Assembly (NCBI GenBank): GCA_003514205.1
Contig: DORQ01000351.1
Coordinates: forward strand, 5,681 to 10,961
DNA length: 5,281 bases
Reading direction: 5' to 3'
Source of the DNA: Acidimicrobiaceae bacterium
GTDB lineage: Bacteria > Actinomycetota > Acidimicrobiia > Acidimicrobiales > Microtrichaceae
Shown: positions 1 through 5,281 of the stretch, in pieces
How positions within the stretch are numbered: position 1 is the stretch's first letter
Layout of the letters: every line of letters starts with the position of its first letter
Program-made: the position numbers and the translations under genes
The notes under the pieces: generated by a model
The model's input: only the letters and a program-made list of their open reading frames with translations
Told to the model about the DNA's origin: nothing
Database searches by the model: none

Positions 1-447
<447 letters not shown>

Positions 448-479
448 TCATCAGACTCCGGGTACAGATCAGCCCGTGA

Positions 480-498
480 ACCTCCCACTCTAGGAGGT
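480..498 (-). repeat. 6-bp hairpin in the ahcY leader
   Basis: On the minus strand ACCTCC pairs with GGAGGT across a 7-base loop (TAGAGTG), and one G-U pair can extend the stem. No T-tract follows it. It would be one arm of the folded leader if that fold is real. Confidence 0.4.
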
Positions 499-552
499 CA
501 AGGCGAAGAACACCATCCTCTGTAGCGGGTTCGCCGCTTCCGCGAGGTATCC

Positions 553-567
553 GCCCGCTCAGCGGGC
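553..567 (-). repeat. Perfect 7-bp inverted repeat after the SIS-like gene
   Basis: GCCCGCT and AGCGGGC are separated by one base, which in RNA means a GC-rich stem of about 5 bp with a 5-base loop. It begins 34 bases after the stop codon of the SIS-like gene. A role as transcription terminator is possible, but no U-rich tract follows, and its 5' arm can instead pair with 470-476 further down the leader. Confidence 0.4.
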
Positions 568-600
568 TGGTACGAATCTCGTTCGAAATGAGCGAATGGG

Positions 601-1536
601 CTATTCGGACAACGAGTCCAAGATGGGTGCAAATCCTGGATCGACCGTGGAGCGAAGTGCCACATGTGCTGCAATCAGATCCACGAGGAGAACAAGTTCC
701 AGCACCTCGATGACCCCGCCTGCCGAGGAAGCGCTCACCGTATGTATGCCGGACACGATCTCGGGGTAGATCTCGTCCAACTGCTTGAATTGCGAATCCG
801 CCTGCGCTGATTCAAGGCTCTGGCGAATGAACCAAGCCGAGATGATCTGCCGGGTGATATCGCCATGTTGGCCCCAACCAGCGGCCTCTGCCGAGACAAC
901 ATCTTCGAGCGAGGAGGCGAACGCTGGAATCTTGGCGAAGAGGTTCAACGACCGCTTCATTCGCCCCGCGATCGTCGCACCGCGAACGCCTGAGCCACAG
1001 ATCACGGGAATGGTCTGGGCGACTTCGGCGGCCGCTGCGACGGCTCGTGCCTCAAGTTCCTCAACGCCTTCACGGAGCTCGTGAAGTGCATCCGGAAGCG
1101 ACTCCGAAACATCTTCGACCAAGCCCACACGACTCAGCAATGTGGTGGCAACGATTGCTGCTCCGACGACCTCAAGGTGTTGATCAATCGCATCCTGGCT
1201 CAGACCCAAGGTAGTGAGCGGAATCCCACGCTTGGCGCAACGCCGAACCACCTCAGCGGTCTTCTCATCACTTCGGGTGACAAACACCCAACTCCCGCTC
1301 TGAGCGAAAATTGGCAGGCTCTCCGCACTCACGATCGGCACCGCACACGAGGTTGTCATTGCCTTGACAAGCTCCGCGATATGGCGCGCACGAGGACCAA
1401 CGACAACTACGAGGCGGGCATCACCCGCATTGTCGTCCAGCTGCAGTTCCGCAGCGGTCACAGCAGACCGCTGCCAGCGATCAGTGGATTTCAATCGGTC
1501 AACAAAGTCCGAGCTATCGATATTCAGTCCGCTCAT
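601..1536 (-). CDS. Degenerate SIS / PGI-PMI-like protein (TobH-like), probably non-catalytic
   Basis: This 311-residue cytoplasmic protein has the length and layout of the bacterial bifunctional phosphoglucose/phosphomannose isomerase family. It has a sugar-isomerase-like first half with a Rossmann-type strand LVVVVGPRARHIAELV (42-57), a second domain starting IPVICGSGVRGATIAGRMKR (176-195) followed by NLFAKIPAF (198-206), and the typical tail LELVLLVDLIAAHVAL...VDPGFAPILDSL. Key signatures are changed: the glycine-rich GGSA-type loop is GPRARH, the phosphate loop SxSGNT is TRSDEKT (87-93), and the His-Asn-Glu catalytic segment reads SAEAAGW (215-221). This suggests a binding or regulatory role, like the TobH-type proteins that sit beside manB in other Actinobacteria. 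The ATG overlaps the upstream stop as ATGA and no Shine-Dalgarno is visible, so translation is probably coupled to the Trm112-like gene. Family assignment is by motif recall; the substrate is unknown. Confidence 0.8.
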   Translation of the reverse strand: MSGLNIDSSDFVDRLKSTDRWQRSAVTAAELQLDDNAGDARLVVVVGPRARHIAELVKAMTTSCAVPIVSAESLPIFAQSGSWVFVTRSDEKTAEVVRRCAKRGIPLTTLGLSQDAIDQHLEVVGAAIVATTLLSRVGLVEDVSESLPDALHELREGVEELEARAVAAAAEVAQTIPVICGSGVRGATIAGRMKRSLNLFAKIPAFASSLEDVVSAEAAGWGQHGDITRQIISAWFIRQSLESAQADSQFKQLDEIYPEIVSGIHTVSASSAGGVIEVLELVLLVDLIAAHVALRSTVDPGFAPILDSLSE

Positions 1537-1784
1537 TTCGATGCCGAATCAGCGAAATTCAACGAGATATTCTCAGACTTCGCTTTTTCAACAAGACGCT
1601 TGTGTTCGTTTGCGTTCACCGATTCCGCCTCATCGATCAGCATCACTGGAATCCCTTCCTTGATGGCATAGCGCCGATGAAGGCGCGGGTTATAGAGCGA
1701 GTTCTCATCCTCGAAGTAGTACAGCGGCCCCTTGTCCTCTGGACACGCCAAGAACTCGAGAAGTCGGGCATCGGAAATTGCCAT
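1533..1784 (-). CDS. Trm112-like small protein
   Basis: This protein of 83 residues belongs by eye to the Trm112 / UPF0434 family. The N-terminal LLEFLACPEDKGPLYYFE (8-25) corresponds to the family's LLDILACPxCKGPL, and YAIKEGIPVMLIDEA (39-53) matches the conserved Y-R-I-x-x-G-I-P-V-M-L strand. In eukaryotes and archaea Trm112 binds and activates RNA and protein methyltransferases; the partner in bacteria is not settled. Only the first cysteine of the zinc-knuckle-like CxxC remains (Cys14), with Asp17 in place of the second, so zinc binding is unlikely. The C-terminal 25 residues are charged and probably helical. The ATG at 1784-1782 is preceded by AGGTGA with 6 bases spacing. The gene ends in an ATGA overlap with the SIS-like gene, which points to a functional or regulatory pairing of the two. 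Confidence 0.85.
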   Translation of the reverse strand: MAISDARLLEFLACPEDKGPLYYFEDENSLYNPRLHRRYAIKEGIPVMLIDEAESVNANEHKRLVEKAKSENISLNFADSASK

Positions 1785-1790
1785 TCGGTT

Positions 1791-1796
1791 TCACCT
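1791..1796 (-). promoter_or_regulatory. Ribosome binding site of the Trm112-like gene
   Basis: AGGTGA on the minus strand lies 6 bases before the ATG at 1784. It is the best Shine-Dalgarno match in the window and fixes that start. Confidence 0.7.
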
Positions 1797-1808
1797 GTTG
1801 TGCTGAGC

Positions 1809-1846
1809 CATCACCGGAGCGCTGATGTGCAAGGCACACTCTTGCA
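1809..1846 (-). repeat. Two back-to-back inverted repeats before the Trm112-like gene
   Basis: Two adjacent stems directly abut: TGCAAG/CTTGCA (1828-1833 with 1841-1846, 7-base loop) and CATCA/TGATG (1809-1813 with 1823-1827, 9-base loop). They could stack on each other in the transcript between manB and the Trm112-like gene. No T-tract follows. An alternative pairing TGTGC/GCACA (1826-1838) overlaps both. They may be an RNA processing or stability element, or chance. Confidence 0.3.
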
Positions 1847-1871
1847 GAAATCGGACCCCTGATTCCACGCC

Positions 1872-1896
1872 ACCTGAATCGCGGCGCAATTCAGGT
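1872..1896 (-). repeat. Perfect 8-bp hairpin spanning the manB stop codon
   Basis: ACCTGAAT and ATTCAGGT are perfectly complementary with a 9-base loop. On the transcript the 5' arm covers the last codon and TGA stop of manB (1891-1893). The stem is followed by GGCGTGG rather than a U-run, so a classical terminator is not supported. Partial termination, or protection of the upstream mRNA from 3' exonucleases, would fit its position before the 106-bp gap. That gap contains no TA dinucleotide on either strand and so no TANNNT-type -10 box, which favours read-through into the next gene. Confidence 0.45.
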
Positions 1897-3243
1897 CAGC
1901 GCGAACAGCGCTCGCACCTCTGCCACGTGCTGATCAACCTCAGCTTGGGTCCCCGCCTCGAGATTCAATCGGAGCAGCGGTTCGGTATTGGATGGGCGGA
2001 GGTTGAACCACCACTCCCCAGCATCCACGGTCAGGCCGTCAAGCCAGTCCAGGGAATACTCCGAATACGCGGCAGCCACGCGATCAATGACCTCCGAGGT
2101 CGACTCCACCACGGTGTTGATCTCGCCAGATGCCACGTAACGCTCATACGGAACTCGCAACTCTGAGAGTTTCATGTCGCGAAGGCACATTTGCTCAAGG
2201 ACCAGCACCGCGGCGATAAGCCCCGAATCTGCCCGGAAGTTGTCGGCGAAGTAGTAGTGAGCCGAATGTTCCCCGCCGAACACAGCGCCGGTCTCTGCCA
2301 TGACCTGCTTGATGTAGCTGTGGCCAACTCGTGAACGGATCGCTTCACCGCCCGCCTCCTTGACAACCTCAGGAACTGCTTTTGAGCAGATGAGGTTGTA
2401 CACAACTTTTCCTCCGGGGTTCCTCCCCAGAATCGCGTCCGCGAGGATGGCCGTCGTCGTCGAGCCGCTCAACCCCACTCCGCGTTCATCAACAAGGAAT
2501 ACTCGGTCAGCGTCACCATCGAAGGCCAGGCCAACATCGGCGCCGACTTCGAGCACGCGAGCCATCAAATCTCGCTGGTTCTCCGGTTGAATGGGATCCG
2601 CAGGGTGGTTGGGGAAGGTGCCGTCGAGTTCGCCGAACATCACCTCAAGATCAAACGGGAGCGAGGAAAACACGGCTGGAACCACCAATCCACCCATGCC
2701 GTTCGCTGTGTCCGCTACCACCTTCAACGGTTTGAGCGCCTTGACATCCACGAATCCTCGAACGTGGTCAGCGAACTCGGCGAGCAGGTCCTGTTGCGAC
2801 ACTGTGCCAGTTCGAGGACCGGCAGCGACGCCCTCACTCGCCCAATCCCGAATCTGGAACAGTCCAGATTCCTCACCAACAGGACGGGCCCCGGAGAGAC
2901 AAAACTTGATGCCGTTGTATTGGGCTGGATTGTGCGAAGCAGTGAACATTGCTCCCGGCGCGTTGAGCGAACCTGCGGCGAAATACAGGAGATCAGTCGA
3001 GCCCAAACCGAGATCAACCACATCAAGTCCCTGTGAGGTAACGCCCTCAGCGAACCGCGAGACCATCTCGACCCCACTAGGGCGCATGTCTCGAGCCACC
3101 AAAACTCTGGTGGTAGTGGGGTCTTCTTGGAGTGCAAACCTCGCAAATGCAGCGCCAATGGCAGTGGCCATTGAAGCGTTGAACTGGTCGGGCACAGTTC
3201 CTCGAACGTCATAGGCCTTGAAAATCGCGTTGTAGTTGCTCAT
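1891..3243 (-). CDS. manB: Phosphomannomutase / phosphoglucomutase
   Basis: This 450-residue enzyme of the alpha-D-phosphohexomutase superfamily interconverts hexose-6-phosphate and hexose-1-phosphate in the cytoplasm. It supplies mannose-1-phosphate for GDP-mannose and possibly also glucose-1-phosphate. All four active-site elements are intact: the phosphoserine loop TASHNP (101-106, catalytic Ser103), the metal loop DGDADR (242-247), the sugar-recognition loop GEHSAH (324-329), and the phosphate-binding loop RPSNTEPLLR (416-425). The N-terminal IFKAYDVRG (7-15) is also typical. Length is normal for the family. The ATG overlaps the stop of the glycosyltransferase gene as ATGA and no Shine-Dalgarno is visible, so it is probably translated by coupling. 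The GEHSAH loop resembles phosphomannomutases of Actinobacteria, so I favour mannose, but sequence alone does not separate mannose from glucose preference. Confidence 0.95.
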   Translation of the reverse strand: MSNYNAIFKAYDVRGTVPDQFNASMATAIGAAFARFALQEDPTTTRVLVARDMRPSGVEMVSRFAEGVTSQGLDVVDLGLGSTDLLYFAAGSLNAPGAMFTASHNPAQYNGIKFCLSGARPVGEESGLFQIRDWASEGVAAGPRTGTVSQQDLLAEFADHVRGFVDVKALKPLKVVADTANGMGGLVVPAVFSSLPFDLEVMFGELDGTFPNHPADPIQPENQRDLMARVLEVGADVGLAFDGDADRVFLVDERGVGLSGSTTTAILADAILGRNPGGKVVYNLICSKAVPEVVKEAGGEAIRSRVGHSYIKQVMAETGAVFGGEHSAHYYFADNFRADSGLIAAVLVLEQMCLRDMKLSELRVPYERYVASGEINTVVESTSEVIDRVAAAYSEYSLDWLDGLTVDAGEWWFNLRPSNTEPLLRLNLEAGTQAEVDQHVAEVRALFALT

Positions 3244-4454
3244 CGGCGGGCAACGTTAGCGGGCGAGGGCTCAACTGAGAACCCAAGCGTGGTTTTCTCC
3301 TCAGTCGTCAGTTCGTACTCACCAAGGTGGGCATTTCTTCGGATCCGGAAGAGATCGCGAACAAGTGCCAACCCATCCCGAGCGACGTGAACTGTCGATT
3401 GCTCGGAGTTGGTGACCTGAACCGGGACCTCCAGCAACGAGCACCGGTACCGCTCAATCAGATGAAAGAGCTCGATATCAAAGGCGAAACCGTTGACCTT
3501 CGACTTTCCAAACAGCACCCTGGCGACCTCGCTGCGAAAACCTTTCAGCCCACATTGGGTGTCGCGGTATTGGCCCAGCAGGACCACCGAGGTGAATCCA
3601 TTGATGATCCGACCGCCCACCTCACGAAGACGACCAGCCGCCACCACCGTGGTGGTAGCTGTGTGTTTGCGACTCCCCACCACGGCATCCCAGCCCTGCT
3701 CAAGCCCCTCGAGGAGCGCAAGCACCTGAGTGGGCTCGTAGGAAAGATCGGCGTCTGTAAACGCAATGCTTCGACCTTGAGCCGCAAGTGTGCCAGCTCT
3801 CACCGCGGCACCTTTGCCGAGGTTCTGTGGCTGGGTCAGAACTACATCCGCCCCTGCGGCGCGCGCTTGCTCGCTCGTGGCATCAGTGGAGCCGTCATCT
3901 ACCACGATGATCTCGAACCCACCCTCAGATCTGAGAAAGCCAAGCGCCCGCTCGACAGAATGGATCGTCTCGGCGATTCGTTCCTCTTCAAAGTAGGCAG
4001 GAATCACCAGACTCAACCGCAGTGAGCCCTCCGCGGGCTCCCCACGAGAGGGCCGCTGCTGATCAGAACGAACGTGGCTCATCATGACCCGTCGGTAAAG
4101 TCCCAGCCGAACAATGACCGCTGCACTGAACCCGAGCGTCTTTGCAAGGAGGATCTCCTGGGCGACGCGATCCCGATTCATCATGACGAGCGAAAAGAGT
4201 CCGACGTCGAACGCACCTGCTACCGCTGCGGCGATCACGTAGTGGCGAGTGCCTCGATACCACCTTCTTGCTGGCTCAGCAGCAAACGAAAGCGCCCGAT
4301 GAAGCACAAATGACAGCAGGGCAGCGCACAGAATTGCGCCGCTATCAACGATCCACAATGGCAGCGAGGTCGTGAGAGATCCCGCCAGCACGAGGGCGAA
4401 GTCGACGCTAGCAACGATCGCCGCAATCGCCAGGAAGCGCCTGAAAAAGCTCAA
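3240..4454 (-). CDS. GtrA-like membrane domain fused to family 2 glycosyltransferase (polyprenyl-phosphate sugar synthase type)
   Basis: This 404-residue protein has two parts. Residues 1-125 look like a GtrA domain with four membrane segments (about 7-26, 33-55, 70-91, 101-121), including FVLHRALSF and VRLGLYRRVMM at the positions of the family's F-L-L-N-R-x-W-x-F motifs. Residues 145-370 are a GT2 catalytic domain of the dolichyl-phosphate glucose/mannose synthase type: LSLVIPAYFEEERI (147-160), VVDDGSTD (184-191), NLGKGAAVRAG (211-221), metal-binding DADLSY (234-239), GSR (260-262), DTQCGLKGFR (298-307) and GFAFDIEL (322-329). It would transfer a sugar from a nucleotide donor to polyprenyl phosphate at the inner face of the membrane, with the GtrA part aiding flipping. 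The start is TTG, overlapping the upstream stop as TTGA; an in-frame TGA seven codons earlier excludes a longer form, and the next GTG (codon 22) would cut the first membrane segment. The sugar is not identifiable. Confidence 0.9.
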   Translation of the reverse strand: MSFFRRFLAIAAIVASVDFALVLAGSLTTSLPLWIVDSGAILCAALLSFVLHRALSFAAEPARRWYRGTRHYVIAAAVAGAFDVGLFSLVMMNRDRVAQEILLAKTLGFSAAVIVRLGLYRRVMMSHVRSDQQRPSRGEPAEGSLRLSLVIPAYFEEERIAETIHSVERALGFLRSEGGFEIIVVDDGSTDATSEQARAAGADVVLTQPQNLGKGAAVRAGTLAAQGRSIAFTDADLSYEPTQVLALLEGLEQGWDAVVGSRKHTATTTVVAAGRLREVGGRIINGFTSVVLLGQYRDTQCGLKGFRSEVARVLFGKSKVNGFAFDIELFHLIERYRCSLLEVPVQVTNSEQSTVHVARDGLALVRDLFRIRRNAHLGEYELTTEEKTTLGFSVEPSPANVARR

Positions 4455-5281
4455 TCCTGCTCGCTCACGTCCTCAGAAATGGATGACTCATGAGGCCCAG
4501 GATCAGAAGGCGTGTCAGCCGGAGAAAGCCCCTGGAGCGAGTCAGCGGCAGGCGACTCAGCAGGAGACAACTCCGATGGCCGATCCGAGGTTGCGCCATT
4601 CACCTGGTCGAGGTCGGTTTCCTGCAGCCCATCGGACATCGCTGCCCCGTACGCCACTGGTTCGTAGATCGTGGTGCGTTCCTCATACCCCTCGAAGAAG
4701 GCCCGATCTGGTTCTCGATCCGCAAAGAACTCCCGAGGGAGCACTGCGTAACGAGCACGTGGTCGCCACAGCATTGCGAGCACGATCAGGAAGCCGAGGA
4801 ACGAGACCAGATAGGCAAACCACTCAAGGTTCGACACCGGATACGTCAACTCCACGTGTTGTGAGGTCGGAATGACCACCATCTGATTCGGGGTGACTCG
4901 ATACACGTTTCCGGCGCCCGACGCCTCCCAGTTGGGGAAATAGGGCACGCGGATGAGCACTGGAACGCCCGGCTTGTCGACATCGAAGCTGATGGTATTT
5001 CGAGTGAGTTCGACGTTTGAAACCTTCACCTTGGCAAGCGGCTTCTTCTCCGGGGACTCCCCTTTGCTGATTCGTTGCCAGCTCTCCGGCCCGCTCGTTG
5101 CCAAGGGAACGGACCAGGCCTGAGGGTCGTTGAACCAGTCGATTGCAGGGCGTGCGTAGTCGTGGATTCCATCCTTGACGTTGGTCCACACGGCGGGCTC
5201 GTTCTCCAGTCCTTCCACCAGCGTGATGTCTGCAACCGAGTAGACGTCCCATGGTCCGCTTCTTCCGACCAAGGTGAGCCG
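4451..5281 (-). CDS. YfhO-like membrane protein, C-terminal part (5' end outside window)
   Basis: The frame is open to the right edge (the first visible codons read RLTLVGRS), so the visible 276 residues are the tail of a longer protein. They hold an extracytoplasmic beta-rich region with VPVLIRVPYFPNWEASG (106-122) and YRVTPNQMVVIPTSQHVELTY (about 127-147). One membrane segment follows at about 154-172 (WFAYLVSFLGFLIVLAML) with a positive flank (WRPRAR), and then a cytoplasmic tail of about 100 residues rich in Ser, Pro, Asp and Glu. The PYFPNW...V.PN.MVVIPT pattern matches the C-terminal end of actinobacterial YfhO-like multi-spanning proteins, thought to be GT-C type glycosyltransferases that use polyprenyl-phosphate sugars outside the membrane. 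It overlaps the GtrA-GT2 gene by 4 bases, consistent with a shared pathway. A TTG at 5272 could be a start but would leave a protein with no N-terminal membrane part, so I reject it. The catalytic N-terminal half is not in the window. Confidence 0.75.
   Translation of the reverse strand, partial: RLTLVGRSGPWDVYSVADITLVEGLENEPAVWTNVKDGIHDYARPAIDWFNDPQAWSVPLATSGPESWQRISKGESPEKKPLAKVKVSNVELTRNTISFDVDKPGVPVLIRVPYFPNWEASGAGNVYRVTPNQMVVIPTSQHVELTYPVSNLEWFAYLVSFLGFLIVLAMLWRPRARYAVLPREFFADREPDRAFFEGYEERTTIYEPVAYGAAMSDGLQETDLDQVNGATSDRPSELSPAESPAADSLQGLSPADTPSDPGPHESSISEDVSEQD

Noticed and set aside
461..480. CTGATCTG on the minus strand, resembling part of the TPP riboswitch core
   Set aside because: The other conserved TPP elements (CUGAGA and the GCGUAGGGA-like end) are not found at the proper spacing, and ahcY is not a thiamine gene. 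It is a short chance match.
490..516. Eight-codon leader ORF starting ATG GTG TTC before the 480-498 hairpin
   Set aside because: The GAGG motif directly abuts the ATG with no spacing, and the peptide has no run of regulatory codons. It is not enough to call a leader peptide.
487..516. Possible ahcY promoter with -10 TAGAGT
   Set aside because: The hexamer at 16-18 bases upstream does not resemble TTGACA, and the nearby TTGACC is only 4 bases from it. TAGAGT also forms the loop of a hairpin.
583..599. TTCGAA sequence resembling a tRNA T-loop with a 4-bp stem on the plus strand
   Set aside because: There is no acceptor-stem partner for the following bases at the correct distance and no anticodon or D arm. 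On the minus strand the stem does not pair properly either.
1081..1671. Long plus-strand open frame of 196 codons
   Set aside because: It is antisense to the SIS-like and Trm112-like genes, shows no recognisable motif, and crosses a junction of two well-supported genes. It is explained by codon bias of the real genes, as are the plus-strand frames at 2591-3214 and 3327-4025.
3641..3655. Perfect inverted repeat CCACCAC/GTGGTGG within the glycosyltransferase gene
   Set aside because: It is explained by the coded Thr-Thr-Thr-Val-Val stretch (residues 267-271) using ACC and GTG codons. It has only a one-base centre and no sign of a binding site.
5270..5272. TTG as start of the YfhO-like gene
   Set aside because: The frame stays open to the window edge and the resulting protein would start within the extracytoplasmic part with no signal or membrane segment. 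An internal position is far more likely.

Overview
The window looks like a piece of an actinobacterial chromosome. Hand-sampled lines give roughly 57-65% GC. The block manB / Trm112-like gene / SIS-like gene / ahcY is an arrangement I recall from Streptomyces and, in part, from Mycobacterium. The protein details (a GEHSAH-type phosphomannomutase and a YfhO-like membrane protein with the PNW...PN.MVVIPT signature) fit Actinobacteria. The moderate GC makes me think of an Acidimicrobiia-like or aquatic actinobacterium, but that is an inference.

All six genes lie on the minus strand and read from right to left. In transcription order they are: (i) 5281-4451, the C-terminal part of a YfhO-like membrane protein, cut by the window edge; (ii) 4454-3240, an N-terminal GtrA-type membrane domain fused to a C-terminal family 2 glycosyltransferase; (iii) 3243-1891, phosphomannomutase/phosphoglucomutase (manB); (iv) 1784-1533, a small Trm112-like protein; (v) 1536-601, a SIS/PGI-PMI-like protein that has lost the usual phosphosugar-binding and catalytic signatures; (vi) 396-1, the N-terminal 132 codons of S-adenosylhomocysteine hydrolase (ahcY). 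Three of the five junctions are 4-base stop/start overlaps (TTGA, ATGA, ATGA). The other two are a 106-bp gap before the Trm112-like gene and a 204-bp gap before ahcY. Both gaps contain several inverted repeats.

The first three genes together suggest a lipid-linked sugar pathway. ManB would make the hexose-1-phosphate that feeds the nucleotide sugar. The glycosyltransferase would load the sugar on polyprenyl phosphate, its GtrA domain would help flip it, and the YfhO-like protein would transfer it outside the cell. This resembles the three-component (GT2 / GtrA / GT-C) transmembrane glycosylation systems, here with two components fused in an unusual order. The last three genes are the housekeeping-like end, with a pseudo-isomerase and a Trm112-like protein whose functions are not established. 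The most original leads are the inverted GtrA-GT2 fusion next to the YfhO-like gene, the degenerate SIS protein in a place where manA is missing, and a leader before ahcY that can be folded by hand into competing helices and does not look like the known SAH riboswitch.
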